Shown: positions 11,826 to 23,962, counted from the first letter of the stretch. The stretch: 64,000 bases of DNA from Rhinopithecus roxellana (GCF_007565055.1 NC_044560.1:43481030-43545029), one strand, 5' to 3'. Translations and numbers: made by a program. The notes: a model not told the origin generated them from the sequence alone.

Positions 11826-12649
11826 GGTTAACAACACTTGTGTTCTTAGGAATGCAGAGCTTGCTACCTCCAACACCTTTCTAAATGCTTTGGCTAAAAT
11901 GGCACCCAGTGGAAAGAACACTCTGTGCTCACTAAGGTTCCCTTACAGGGTGTAAGGGAGTGGAGGTTAGGACATTAGAGCTGAGAGAGCACGTGAGTGT
12001 CATCCAAAGAGAAAGGTCCAGGTCTGCCTCTAAGGCTCCAGGTAGATTCTTGCTTCATGATGTCTTGTGGTGTGAAAATCTAAGCCCACCAAAGACAAAC
12101 ATCAGAGAACTGCACTTTTACCTCTGAGTCACTTTACCGGTGTAAGAAACAAGTTTTCTTTGGGATTCCTAATGTTTGGGAAACTAGAAGCAGTATCCTA
12201 TTCCTTCCAAATTGTAGGAACCTGACCAATTCTTGCTCTCAAGAGTGATACAAAATTTGTTTCCTGGGAGAGAATTTCTGTCTCCCACTAGATTGCTAGT
12301 TAGCTGTTATCATTTATTTGTATCGAGCTTCATTCCAAAAGAGATTCGAGATGATTCAATAGTTATTTAGAAATTATATAAAGAGGGTAAGCATAAATGC
12401 TAGGGTTAGTCTTAACTGCCTTAATGTAACTAAAAATATAAAAAAGTAAGTGTGGCTGCTTTTCATAGACGTTTTATTGATTTCTTAGCCATGGACAAAA
12501 CACTGTGAGAAGTGGTATGGAAGGAGGAGTGTCCATAATGCATAGTGATCATCCCCTCATATGCTTATTCAGTATATGCCTGTGGCACCCTGGGCTGTGG
12601 ATAATTCCATCTGGTCCCCTAGGAAGAAATGTTCCCCCATAAATTACTG

Positions 12650-13292
12650 TTGTCAAAAGAAGGATGGTATGCAAGCACTTACCAAAAAGAGACGTTCATC
12701 AAGATACTGTTTACCATGGCAAGAGGCTATAAGTGATGTATTTTTTCAATAGTAAGGGAATTGGTTAAATATCTCTAATAATGCCATATGGTTAGCTACT
12801 AAAATCACTTTGTAGAAGAGTACAGATGGGCATGGCAAAGGCTAAATGAAAAATAAGCCGGCTACAACACATAATCCACAGTATAATCTTACTTCTGTAG
12901 AAGAAAACTATCTGAGTTTAGGGAAAGAATTCAGAGGATACAATAAACATAAAATAATAACAACTCAAACCTACTGAATGCCTACCACGTACTAGGCCAC
13001 TGATCTAAATTATTTATATGTAGTAACACATTTAATCTTCACAACTACCCTATGAAGTCAATACCATTACTATCTTCATCTTATACACAAGAAAATTGAA
13101 GCAAAGACACATCAGTGATTCACCCCAGGTCCTACAGTTAGTAAGCCAGGATTTGTACCCATACAGGCTAGAGTCCAGGCTTTTATCCACCACATTTTCA
13201 AAACAGTTATAGTAATTATATTTAATTACATCTGGGAGAATGATGAGTGATTTTTGTTTGTATGATTATATTTTCTAAATTTTCTGCAAGAT
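12650..13292 (+). mobile_element. L1M 3' end, split by a MIR
   Basis: The 12650-12960 part resembles the L1M segment with gggaattggttaaata and aatgccatatgg. The 13195-13292 part has the L1M tail-type ttttctaaattttctgcaag. The MIR at 12965-13195 lies between them. Confidence 0.5.
12965..13195 (-). mobile_element. MIR, nearly full length
   Basis: Runs ctgaatgcctaccacgtact, acatttaatcttcacaacta, caagaaaattgaagcaaaga, ggtcctacagttagtaagcc. Confidence 0.8.
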
Positions 13293-13305
13293 ACATTCAT
13301 TAGTA

Positions 13306-13610
13306 TTTTTTTTTTTTTTTTTTTTTTTGAGACCAAGTCTCACTCTATCGCCCAGGCCAGCATGTAGTGGCACAATCTCAGCTCATTGCAACCTCTGCCT
13401 CCCAGGTTCAAGTGATTCTCCTGTGTCGGCCTCCTGAAAAGCTGGGATTACAGGTGCCTGCCACCATGCCCAGCTAATTTCTGTATTTTTAGTAGAGATG
13501 GGGCTTCGCCATGTTGGCCAGGCTAGTCTCAAACTTCTGACCTCAAGTGACCCACCGGCCTCGGCCTCCCAATGTGCTAGGATTACAGGCATGAGCCACC
13601 ATGCCCGGCC
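13306..13610 (-). mobile_element. Full-length antisense Alu with target-site duplication
   Basis: Poly-T start, both monomers, and end gagccaccatgcccggcc. Flanked by acattcattagt at 13293-13304 and 13611-13622, a clear target-site duplication. Confidence 0.96.
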
Positions 13611-13991
13611 ACATTCATTAGTTTTACAATTAAAAACATGTTATATAAAACAAAGAGCCAAGTGCTATGCTATTCAAGTTTTATATGTCCTTCCTCAACA
13701 GCTGTAGAGACCTCCCTCCTCTTGCATGATTCATCACAGTTTAGAGTCACACAAGTTTCTCATTTGGCCTGGGAGAGAGAGGCAGGCAAAGGCTGCCAAC
13801 AGCCTTCCAAGAGCCTGTGTGCCCCCCTCACTCCAAGCAGGCTAGGGGTTTGCTAGGAAGGAACATCCTTCTACACTTGACTCATCCTAAGACTTCAGAC
13901 CCGGCTTCCTCACAGTGGTAACTGTCTCAGCTCCAGCCTCAATACTCAAGATGATCTAATATGCTGAGGACAGGGAGGAGATGGGCAGCAA

Positions 13992-14058
13992 CTTGGCACC
14001 AACTGCAGTTCTTGCTCTCAAGAACTCAACCAATGCTTGGCACCAACTGCAGTTCTTG
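13992..14058 (+). repeat. Short direct repeat, 23-bp unit, 44-bp spacing
   Basis: The word cttggcaccaactgcagttc followed by ttg occurs identically at 13992-14014 and 14036-14058, with a spacer that itself has ttgctctcaagaactcaa. Confidence 0.85.
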
Positions 14059-14684
14059 GGACATCAGCCTTCTTCAGTGAGTCCTCTGGGACTCCACAAA
14101 GATGCTTCCACAGGACATTACTTTTCCTCTTTCCAGAACGTTTTCATCATCCATTTCTAGTAAAGTGAGTTAGCATCCCATAGTGTTCAGGATCAGCCTT
14201 TTGGAGAGATGACTGATAAAGTGAACTTGGCATTAGAATGTCATATTCGTATTCCCATTCACCAGTGGGCATTTTTCTCAGTGGTTAAGAGTTACAATGT
14301 TAAAAATGTTTTGTCCTGGCTTCTATAAAATTGACAACTGTGGGACAGAAATCCCTGAAACTAAAGTGACTCTGTAGAGATGCCCCATTAGCCCCTGCTC
14401 TAGGGAAAGCCCATTCCTTCACAGTGCTTGGCAAAGGGCAAGGAAGGAACTAGTGTCATTATCACAAAGGGCTTCGTCATCCTTCTTTATAACAGATTTT
14501 TCAGCTCTTGGCTCCCAGCAGTTAGAGAAATGGATCATATGGACATAACAAGCAGATATACCATGGAAAAAGTCACTGCCTTGGCTTCTAAGGCAGCTTA
14601 CGTCTCATTCATCTCTCCAGGGAAGCTTTGAGGAAAAGTAATGGACTCTGAGAAAAGAGGTCTCAGACTTGAGACTTGGTTTTT

Positions 14685-14850
14685 CTGCTTAAAAGCTGTG
14701 TGACCTGGAGCGTGTCATTTTATTCCTCTAGGCTTCCTTCCCCCCACCAACTCCCCACCCTATAAACTGGAACTAATTAAGAACAAAAACTTTTCTACAT
14801 GCCTCATGTCATCAACAGGATCAAATAAGACCATGCATGACATTGTGACT
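14685..14850 (+). mobile_element. MIR fragment
   Basis: Contains aaaagctgtgtgacctggag and cattttattcctctaggctt, then a diverged 3' side. Confidence 0.6.
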
Positions 14851-14887
14851 TTTATGTAATGAGATCTTCTAAAATGACCAGAAATTT

Positions 14888-15211
14888 TTATTTTTTTAAA
14901 TTTATTTTATTTTATTTATTTATTTTTGAGACAGAGTATCATTCTGTTGTCTAGGCTGCAGTGCAGTGATGCAGTCTCGGCTCACTGCAACCTCCACCTC
15001 CTGGGCTCAAGTGAGTCTCCCACCTCAGCCTCCCGAGTAGCTGGGATTACAGGCACACGCCACCACACCCAGCTAATTTTTGTATATTTTTTGTAGAGAC
15101 AGGGTTTCACCATGTCCCCCAGGCTGGTCTCGAACTCCTAACCTCAGGTGATTGGCTGGCCTTAGCCTCCCAAAGTGCTGGGATTACAGTCATGAGCCAC
15201 CATGACTGGCA
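14888..15211 (-). mobile_element. Full-length antisense Alu
   Basis: Tail of TTTA units, then gagacagagtatcattctg, both monomers and end gagccaccatgactggc. An AT-rich expanded tail obscures the target-site duplication. Confidence 0.93.
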
Positions 15212-15591
15212 GAGTCTTTATTTTAATTCTTAGAAATTCAGCACTCATGGTAAATGATTCCAAGGAATGCCTCCCACAAATGGCTGGGAATCCAACTAGA
15301 AATTAAAAATTCAGGGAAAAAAAGATAACATTTAGCAAAATAATAAATCAACACTCCCTATGCCAAACAAGAGGTTAGGCATTACACAAGGCAACCCGTG
15401 TTAAAATACAGGCTTTATGTCAGCTTTAGTTCAGCCAGAACTGATTTGGATCCCACTTCTGCTATTAGCTGGATGTATAATCTAGAGAAGTCTTGATTTC
15501 CTTATCTGTAGAATAGAAATATTAATAGAATGGCATATAGAAGATAAAGTCACAAAAAATGCTGCCTCTAGCAAAGTCACACAGGCTTGGT

Positions 15592-15619
15592 CAAAAAAAA
15601 AAAAAAAAAAAAAAAAAAA
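15592..15619 (+). repeat. Isolated poly-A tract (about 28 A)
   Basis: Pure A run after cttggtc. No Alu or L1 3' end is recognisable directly before it. Confidence 0.9.
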
Positions 15620-16209
15620 GGCCATGTTATTCCATTTCAGGGTTAACAAAGCCAGACTGGAGATGTGTCTAGCAAGCCTCCCTAGGGTAAGACTCTCCTA
15701 TTGGTGCATCCACGCTATGGTCCATGGAAACTCTTCACTTTTGATAGTAGAGAAGAACAAATGTTTAACAGAAAGGTGAACCTCTTTATCACTCTGAAGC
15801 TTCTGCTTCTCATCTTGACGTGACCTGGTGCCTGGTGGGAGGACTTACTATGAGTTATTTGCAGGACTAATATTCAGGTTCACTCAGATTCAGTGGTACT
15901 GGTTTTTGAAATATTGCAATACTTCTGTACTAGGTGGCACGTGGTACAAGCTACAGCTGTGGCCCTGGACACAGCTGCTCAACAGACCAAGAGGGCAGAA
16001 GAAGCAGGGGCATGTGTAGCATCCATGGAAGGCTCCAGGGGAGCTAAGCACTGGCAGGCAGAGGCCACAGAGCAGGTGGTGCCAATGAGTCAGGCTTTCT
16101 GGATTCAGGCCACATAGGAAGCACAGGCATCCAAGAAGATCACAGCTCTTACAAGTCAATAGCACACCCAGCACTCTTTGTACTGCAATAAAGTGCCAGG
16201 GCCCTTGGG

Positions 16210-16210
<1 letters not shown>
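15620..16210. other. Unrecognised, relatively GC-rich stretch with a CAATAAAG near its end
   Basis: No known repeat recognised. It contains cctggtgcctggtgggagg and ends with gtactgcaataaagtgccag. The AATAAA-like word near the end could fit an old LTR or a retrocopied transcript, but I cannot place it. The open frames here are short and have no codon bias. Confidence 0.35.

Positions 16211-16252
<42 letters not shown>
16211..16252. repeat. (TA)n microsatellite
   Basis: About 40 bases of alternating ta with one tgta interruption, merging directly into the poly-T of the next Alu. Confidence 0.95.
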
Positions 16253-16270
<18 letters not shown>

Positions 16271-16591
16271 TGAGACAGGGTACGGCTCTGTTACCCAGGC
16301 TGGAGTACAGTGGCCCAATCTTGGCTCACTGCAACCTCCGCCTCCCAGGCTGGAGTGCAGTGGCCCAATCTTGGCTCACTGCAACCTCTGCCTCCCAGGC
16401 TCAAGCGATTCTCCCAACTCCACCTCCTGAGTAGCTGGGACTACAAGGGTGCACCCATGTCTGGCTAATTTTTGTATTTTCTGCAGCAACGGGGTTTGAC
16501 TATGTTCTCAAACTCCTGAGCTCAAGTGATCTGCCTGCCTTGGCCACCCAAAGTGCTAGGATTACATGTGTCAGCCACTACGCCCAACCAG
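16253..16591 (-). mobile_element. Antisense Alu with an internal 50-bp tandem duplication
   Basis: Poly-T tail, Alu body and end gtcagccactacgcccaacca. The segment starting cccaggctggagtacagtgg is repeated head-to-tail (16294-16343 and 16344-16393), making the element about 50 bases longer than usual. The second monomer is also missing a stretch. Confidence 0.92.
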
Positions 16592-17084
16592 AATAATCAA
16601 TTTAATGGGGAAGTTGCTGGAAGGTTTGGCTGGCATTCCTCATGTCAAACCACGGCCCAGAAATGGAGATCATTCAGCTAGTAACAATAATACTGAACAG
16701 AATGTCCAAAAATCAATTAAAAAATTGGAAATTAAACTGGTAATTTGTGCTATAAACAGTGATAATATACATGTGCATGTGTGTATTTATTTACAGAAAA
16801 GGTTATATTTTACATGGATATATATTGATTTCTATATTATGCTAGTGTGCCAGTTATTAAAGTTTTTGTCATCACTACAGACACCATGAAATCTGTATGT
16901 GCACTATTTCCACACTCACTTTTCAGGACCTTAATGGGAGAAGTACTAGACTATGATGGTTCAGCTCTTTCCCAAGCTATGGGAGAATCACAAACTCAGG
17001 GTCTCAAAGAATATAAACATAGGAGAATGAATTAAGTGATTTCCTAAGTCCCCTCCACTTCTAAAATTATTTAACACTATCATC

Positions 17085-17280
17085 CTCATACAAAGGCCAT
17101 CTACTAAACATGTACTCTAGGCTAGACACTCAACTAAGCAGTTTCCATAAACAACTAAATTGGACCCTTGCACTAAGCACAGTGGCAGGTGGGAGTCCCA
17201 CAGAGGAAACTGAGGTTTTGGTGAAGTTTAGTAACAGTCACAACAGAATGAGATGAAGCTGGGTTTGGCTGGACCAAGAG
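17085..17280 (-). mobile_element. MIR
   Basis: Contains catgtactctaggctagaca, cagaggaaactgaggttttg and gtttagtaacagtcacaaca. Confidence 0.65.
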
Positions 17281-17399
17281 CCTCTGCTCTTATTCACCTC
17301 CCCATCCTGCCTCTTTCAAGAGGTACTTGTTGTCTCTCATGCCTCCATTCTCCCACCTCATTCTGTCCCTCCATCCTAGGACTCAGAGCAGTCAGCTTG

Positions 17400-17545
17400 C
17401 ATTATAATTACTTGTGAATGAGTCTACCTCCCCTCAACTCAATTACTTGTTATTGAGTCTTCAACAGCAAGAAGCATGTTTCATGCCTCTTCACAGCCCC
17501 CTAAGTACAATATATGGCACACAGTAAGCACTCAATAAAAGTATG
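17400..17545 (+). mobile_element. L2 or MIR 3' fragment
   Basis: Ends with atatggcacacagtaagcac then tcaataaaagtatgtgaa, the shared 3' end of CORE-SINE and L2 elements. Confidence 0.55.
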
Positions 17546-18748
17546 TGAAACTGAGCTGCTATGGAATGCAATAATCAAAGAGAAGATGGCAGAGATGGCA
17601 AGGAAGACCAAACAGATCAACTTTGGCAGTGACCTAGTCTTTGCTTAACTGTAGGTAGCAAATATGACCAGACGCTTTCACTGTTTCACTGTCTCCTCAA
17701 GCTTTTCAGAATGTCTGATTGCAACACTGCACCCACTGAGAAAGCCTGTCTAAAAGATGGAGATTTCATGAAATACAACATGAGCTTTATTGTAAAGAAG
17801 GCTAATATTTGATGGGAAATGTTTATCTTCAAAGAGATAAGAGGAGCTAATTAAGAAACCAATACTAGCTCCTCTTTCCCAAAAGGATCAACAACATGAA
17901 AAAAGATTGATAAGAGTAGAAAAAATGAGAAATACAAAGTAATGACTACATTAAAACCAAAATGGACTCTGCGTATAATAAAGATAGGGCACAGTGTTCA
18001 TAACCAGGCTGTTGGTGCTAGGGGAATTCTAGCCAAATGGATGTAACACATTTTGTTCCTTCAAGGATCAAGGAAATCAGGCTACAGATGCCAATCCAAA
18101 TTCTAGTCAATAAACTCTCATATAAAACTTTACATGGATATTGCTAATAATTTGATTCAACAGACAAAGTAAGTACTTATGATGTGCCAGAGAAAAGGGG
18201 TCTAAATAAGGAATCTTTACTCTTCAACACATGGACCAAATAAAAGGTTCAGCATTATGAAATAATAATAACCAAATCTGTTCAATGAGATCAGAATCCC
18301 CAATAGAAATCTGAAGAAACAGAAAGGGTTCTGCGCACCACATGGAACCTCAACTCCAGAAAGTGAGGGGCCATCGTTTTTTTCCTCCCTGCTCTAATCA
18401 AAGGATCAGGGCTTAAATTGCTTAAAATGGACTATGACATTTCCCTCTTACTTACCACCCTGGAACAGAGAAAATGTCCTTGCCATTATCTGACCTTGTC
18501 TATGATAGAGAACAGAGATAGCAGAGGACTGATGGCCTGCTTTAAAAAAACTGCAAAGAGAAAAATAAGGCAAAAATTTTCTGTTCAACATTTCAGTTCC
18601 ATTTAAGAGAGACGGGAGACAATATAGACACCAAAGGGCGACTGAGAGAACTCTATCAGTCTTCCCAAATAACCCCCCATATACAGGTAGAATTTTAGAA
18701 GACCAGTATGCTTGTTATGCATATGCAGTTCTAAGAAGTGTTTCTCAA

Positions 18749-18988
18749 TGAGATCACTTGGACTTGGGAAGGGGAACATCACACACTGGGGCCTATCATG
18801 GGGAGGGGGGAGGAGGGAGGGATTGCATTGGGGAGTTATACATGATATAAATGATGAATTGATGGGTGCTGACGAGTTGATGGGTGCAGCACACCAACAT
18901 GGCATAAGTATACATATGTAACAAACCTGCACGTTATGCACATGTACCCTAGAACTTAAAGTATAATTAAAAAAAAAAAAAAAAAAAA
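18749..18988 (+). mobile_element. 5'-truncated L1P 3' end with target-site duplication
   Basis: About 240 bases: acactggggcctatcatggg, gtgcagcacaccaacatggc, acctgcacgttatgcacatg, taccctagaacttaaagtat and poly-A. Flanked by aagaagtgtttctcaa at 18733-18748 and 18989-19004. Low divergence from the L1PA/L1PB 3' UTR implies a primate-age insertion. Confidence 0.95.
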
Positions 18989-19229
18989 AAGAAGTGTTTC
19001 TCAAACTCCTCCCCTTCCAGCAAGATTGTCTTTTTTTAGCTCCAAGACAGAAATTCTGGAGCTGCCACTGCAAGCCAACTTCTGAGAGAAAGATCAAATT
19101 ATTGTTCTCCAGAAAAGTAGCAGCAGTGGTTGTGGATGGATATTGTTTGTTGTTTACAAGATCAAGGTAAGTGTATATATGCTATGTGCTACATATAACA
19201 CACACATGTGCTACACATATACTAAAGTG

Positions 19230-19345
19230 GCCTTCCTACATGTTAGGCACCATGCTAGGAATATACAGCATCCCACACATTAAAACTGAAATACATTTTT
19301 GCTCTTATTTTTCAGATAAGGAAACTCTGTCTCAAAGAGGTCAAT
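19230..19345 (-). mobile_element. MIR fragment
   Basis: Contains tacatgttaggcaccatgct and cagataaggaaactctgtct, directly before the tRNA relic. Confidence 0.5.
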
Positions 19346-19360
19346 TCAGGCAAGCAGGCA

Positions 19361-19443
19361 GGCTCTGTGGCACAATGGATAGTGTATTGGACTTCTAGCC
19401 TAAATTAAGAGAGTCAAAGGGGTTAATTCATTCACCAGGTTAC
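19361..19443 (+). pseudogene. tRNA-Arg(TCT) pseudogene with an intron-like insert
   Basis: The 5' half is almost intact. GGCTCTGTGGCACAATGGAT gives the acceptor strand, D-arm and box A (consensus has GCGCAATGG). It is followed by agtgtattgg and cttcta, the anticodon stem and loop with TCT at 19394-19396. After the anticodon loop, gcctaaattaagag sits where nuclear tRNA-Arg(TCT) genes carry their short intron, and tcaaag resembles the 3' anticodon side and variable loop. The T-arm is degraded: the expected GGTTGTGGGTTCGAATCC is reduced to ggggttaattcattc, so box B and the acceptor pairing are lost and a working tRNA is unlikely. There is no poly-A tail, so it may be a decayed gene copy rather than a retroposed tRNA. 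Confidence 0.8.
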
Positions 19444-19770
19444 TTGGTTAGGATATATCCAAATGTCGGTGTGAAGACAAGATTTTCATTTCATCAGGCA
19501 CAGTCAGGAACATAACAGTCAGAGAGCTGGAAGTCCCCCTTGGACAATGAGAGGAAACAACCCAGACTCATAACACTTTAATACTCAATGGGATATTAGC
19601 AATGTATCCCTATGCTTCAAATGGATGCACCAGGAAAATAAAATGACTTCCCCAAATCATTGCCATGACTTAACTTATTGAAAAAACAGCCTTATTGACA
19701 CATGAAATTTACATATAAAACTACATATTGAAAATGTAAACATTTTGTAAGTTTTAACATGTAACTGTGA

Positions 19771-20069
19771 GGCCGGGTGCAGTGGCCCATGCCTGTAATC
19801 CCAGCACTTTGGGAGGATGAGGCGGGTAGATCACCTGAAGTCAGGAGTTTGAGACCAGCCTGGCCAACATGGTGAAACCCTATCTCTACTAAAAATACAA
19901 AAAATTGCTGGGTGTGGTGGTGGACACCTGTAATCTCAGCTACTTGGAGGTTGAGGCAGGAGAACTGCTTGAACCCGGAAGGCCAAGTTTGCAGTGAGCC
20001 GAGATCATGCCACTGCACTCCAGCCTGAGCAACAAGAGCGGAACTCCATCTTAAGAAAAAAAAACAAAA
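19771..20069 (+). mobile_element. Full-length sense Alu with target-site duplication
   Basis: Starts ggccgggtgcagtggcccat and ends in an A-rich tail. Flanked by acatgtaactgtga (19757-19770) and acatataactgtg (20070-20082), one mismatch. Confidence 0.96.
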
Positions 20070-20082
20070 ACATATAACTGTG

Positions 20083-21359
20083 TGTGTATACACACATGTA
20101 TGGATGATTCATTCTTGCAGTATATTTGATCAAATTATTCTGCTGTGGTGTGGTATTCTATTGTGCATTGTCTATACACAAGATGGTGAAAACACAGAGT
20201 ACAACTCAGCACTCTAGCAAATATACGCATACACATACACCACACTCAAAGGGATCTCACACCAAGAAACATGTCAGATAAAAGTCCTATCCTTTGCTAA
20301 ATATAAAATACCTAGACCTCCTGGAGAGTAGAGATCCTCTGACAATTCCTCGGAAAGCCGGGGCTACTTTGAACACTTTATAACTACTTTAAATAATTTA
20401 CATCAGCAGTTCTAAAATATGATCCCACAACCATCAGTTTCAGAATTTACTGAAACTGGGGTCTTTACTGAAAATGCATATTCCCGATTTCTACTTCCCA
20501 CCAGGATAATGGTATTGGACTTGAGCTCCTGTGATAAGTAGGTAAGTTATATGAAACATCTGTTTTTAGGCATTAAACAACAGTCTAAAAAGGACTGAGA
20601 TCTCTGAAAGAAAGAAAACACACAAGGTGAGCCTCACAGTTGCTCCAGCTTTTTGCCTGGAGGACTTTCCTATTACCATAAAATGATCTAGAGCCCAAGT
20701 AGAATAGTGGTCCTGCTGAACTGTGAAGGCAGGGATCAAAATACAAAAACTGCTAAGAAGCTGGAATATGTGGGACAATATAAAAGAAAATAGGGAGAAG
20801 CACAGTGTGGACATAGGGGGTGGGGGTGCTGGAGGGATGGGAGGGAAAACACTGCATGGAAATTCACCCTGAGACCTTGGCTGAGGTCTAGGCTGTGAAT
20901 ACGGAGAGTAAGACTTCACAAGGCCCAGCAGAGACTGCCTGATGCAGGTTTGAGAACTAAACCAGCACTATATACCAGAGGTTATAAATGCTGACATATG
21001 TTGGAGCTCTAGCATAGCCCAAATGGAAAGCTCTTGCTAAGCACCTCAGGCATTTAGTTGAATATTCAGTGTTTCTGTATCAGAAAGGCCACATCCACGC
21101 TAGGAATAAGGACTACATCCTAGAGTAAAGGCTGCATTCCTAGGACTAAGTTGAAAACCACAGTAGACCCATTTTAACAAAGAATAAAATCAAGCCTAAT
21201 GACCAGAAGGATATGTCAGTAATTAAACTATCTTCCAGAATAAAATTTAACATGTTTTCAAGGAAAATGGTAATCCAGACTTCCAAAAAAGTATCATCAC
21301 AATGTTTATCATACAATAAAAATAAAACTACACATGTAAAGGAGCAGTAAAAATTGAAC
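20083..21359. other. Intron DNA, no feature recognised
   Basis: Unique-looking sequence with a short GGGGGTGGGGG run near 20815. The open frames have no coding signature. Confidence 0.5.
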
Positions 21360-21787
21360 AATAAAAGAGCAGTAAATAGAAATAGAACCTGAAATGCTCC
21401 AGATGTTGGAATTAGTAGAAAAGAACTTTAAGCTTATTAATATATGTTCAAAGGCTTAAACAAAGAGGTAGTCTTAATGAGCTAACAGCAAATAATATTT
21501 TTAAAAAGAAGAAGAAAACTGCAGAATTGAAAAGTATAATATCTGAAATGAAAATTTTGCTAAATGAGCTTAATAGAAGATGGGAAACTGCAAAACAAAA
21601 TGTTATGAACTTGAAGGCAGTTCGACAGAAATTAAAAACAGAGTCTCAGTGACCTGTGAGAAAACATCATGCAAGCAGTTTGCCATCATGTAAGCAGAGT
21701 CTAAGAAGGGATGGAGGAAGAAAATAGAGCGGAAAAAAACTATTTTATTTACAACATTTGGTGAAAAAAATTCAACTCAAAATCAGA

Positions 21788-22020
21788 ATGTCTCAACCTT
21801 GGCACTTGGCACTACTGACATTGTAAACTGGATAATTCTTTGTTGTGGGGGGCTGTCGTGGACATTGTAGAACGTTTAGCAGCATCCCTATCCTCTATTA
21901 ACTAATTTCAAGTAATATCCTCTCCTACCTGAACTCTAAGCAAAGACAACCAAAAATACCTCCAAACATTGCCAAATGTTTCCTAGAGAACCAACATTGT
22001 CCCTGGTTAAGAACTATAGC
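21788..22020 (-). mobile_element. MER20-like MITE, copy 2, inside the L1M
   Basis: Contains tgtctcaaccttggcacttg, gataattctttgttgtgggg, gtagaacgtttagcagcatc and attgccaaatgtttcc. Confidence 0.8.
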
Positions 22021-22679
22021 TGCAGATCCAAGTAACTCAGCAAACCCAAAACAGGATAAATATACAAAAAATCACCTTAGACGCATCAGAATAAGACTGC
22101 CAATGACAAAAAGAAAGAGAAAATCTTAGTAGCTGATAGAGAAAAAGATACATTACATACAGAGGAACAACAATGTCAATAATGGCTAACATTCATCAGA
22201 AACAATGGAGGTCAGAAAACAATGAAACGAATTTTTTTTAGAATGCTGATAGAAAAAAACTATCAACCAAGAACTTTATAGACAGCAAAAAATCCTTTCA
22301 AAACAAAATTTTATATTAAAAACACAGGAAAATGTGTGGCTAATTGACCTGCATTACAAGAAATGCTAAAGGGAGTTCTTCAGTCTTAAGGGCAATGTTA
22401 CCAGATGAAAACTCAGATCTGTAGGAAAGGATGAAGTATACCAGAAATGGCAAATGTCTGGGTGAATATAATGCACCTGAAAGATAACTGTTACAAGCAA
22501 AAATAACAACATTGTATTGTGGTGTTATTACACAGATGAAAAATATATGACAAAATAGCACAAAAGATGGGTGGAAGGTAAGTGAAATTGCACTGCTATA
22601 ACATTCTCTTATTTTATTTTAAGTACACAGTGATAAGTGAAGAATAAATATTGCAATCTCTGGAGAAACCACATACCAA

Positions 22680-22762
22680 ATATATATATAAATATATGTA
22701 TATTTATATATATATATACACACACATACACACAAATATATGTACCACATATATATACACCC
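22680..22762. repeat. TA/CA-rich microsatellite
   Basis: Runs of tatata and cacaca mixed over about 80 bases. Confidence 0.85.
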
Positions 22763-23912
22763 AAAAAGTCAGAAGAATTAAAATTTCATATTAAAAATAT
22801 ATGATTAATCCTAACAAAGCTGAAAAGAATAGAGAAACTAAAAACAGAAGCAATAGTTAGAAACAAATAACGAGAGTAGACTTAATCCCAATTATATTAA
22901 TAATTATAATAAATCTAAATAGACCAGATACTATCATTAAAAGACAGAGATTATCAGACTAAATTAAAAAAACACAAATTATATGCTGTCTACAAGAGAT
23001 GTACTTTAATTACAAAGTTACAGATAGGTTAATAGTAAAGGATGAGAAAATATTAATCATACAGTAAGCCAAAGAAAGCAGGTAGGCCTATATTAACATG
23101 ATACAAATTAATTTCAAGACAGAATATTACAGAGTTAAGAAGTAATGTTTCATAATAATAAAGGGTCAATTATTCCCTAAGATATCATTCTAAATATATG
23201 CACCTAATAACACAGCTTCTAAGCATATGAAGTAAAAATGAACAGAAAAGTAGAAATAAAGGGACAAACCCACAATGACAAAAGCAGACTTTTTAAGAAC
23301 AAGTAGACAAAATATTGGTATGGGAAGAAAACATTTGAACAACAATACTACATTGCCCTAACTGACATTTATAGAATACTGCAACCAACAACTGAAGAAC
23401 ATACCTTCTTATCAAGTGTTTACATATGCTGGGGCATAAAATAAGTATCAACAAATTTCAAAAGGTTAAAAAATGCATATTTTTGGGTGTCAATTAAGAT
23501 TCATTGAAATGCCTGAAAGCATAATGATGAAATTAAGGCTCAAGTCACTTAGCTTGCTAGTAGCTGGCAGGGCAAGGAAACAAATATTGCTCTCACTGCA
23601 AATGGTATGTCCCTTTTGCCATATGCTTGAATAGGGCCTAGACTGGGAAAGATAAGGCAAACATATGAATCACCAGAAAATGCCATCCTTAGTCCAATAA
23701 GGCTGTCTGCATTGCCATTGGTCATTCTCTGTTCAGACTCTGCTGTACTATGCTAAAAGCTAGGAGGAGCTCAATTACTTGAGAAAAGTCATGTTAAAAA
23801 CTTCATACAAAACCACATATCAGAGAGCTCAAGGGACGGAATCAACTAATACAGCAACAAGGAATCCTGAGATTTTGGAACTGGAAGTACAACTGGTCAA
23901 GAAAATCTTCAT

Positions 23913-23962
23913 TGTGTGTGTGTGTGTGTGTTTGTGCGTGTGTGCGCACATGTATGCGTGTG
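23913..23962. repeat. (GT)n microsatellite
   Basis: Perfect tgtgtgtg core, then gcgtgtgtgcgcacatgtatgc degeneracy. Confidence 0.9.

Larger units (their letters stand above)
21360..23470 (+). mobile_element. Old L1M element, 5' and early ORF2 region, interrupted by MER20
   Basis: Ordered L1M-like words: aatgaaaattttgctaaatg, agaaaaaaactatcaaccaa, gcattacaagaaatgctaaa, tatgctgtctacaagagatg, tatgcacctaataacacagc. Frames are destroyed by many stops, so nothing is active. The MER20 copy at 21788-22020 sits within it, and a TA/CA-rich microsatellite (22680-22760) divides it again. Confidence 0.75.

Noticed and set aside
19692..20093. 133-codon minus-strand frame
   Set aside because: Antisense Alu translation of the familiar AQAGVQWHDLGSLQ type. 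The same applies to frames at 13383-13592, 41595-41966, 43792-44169, 53710-54027, 55249-55545 and 63571-63852.
21360..23470. Active L1 element
   Set aside because: Frames are broken by numerous stops, other elements are inserted, and divergence is high.
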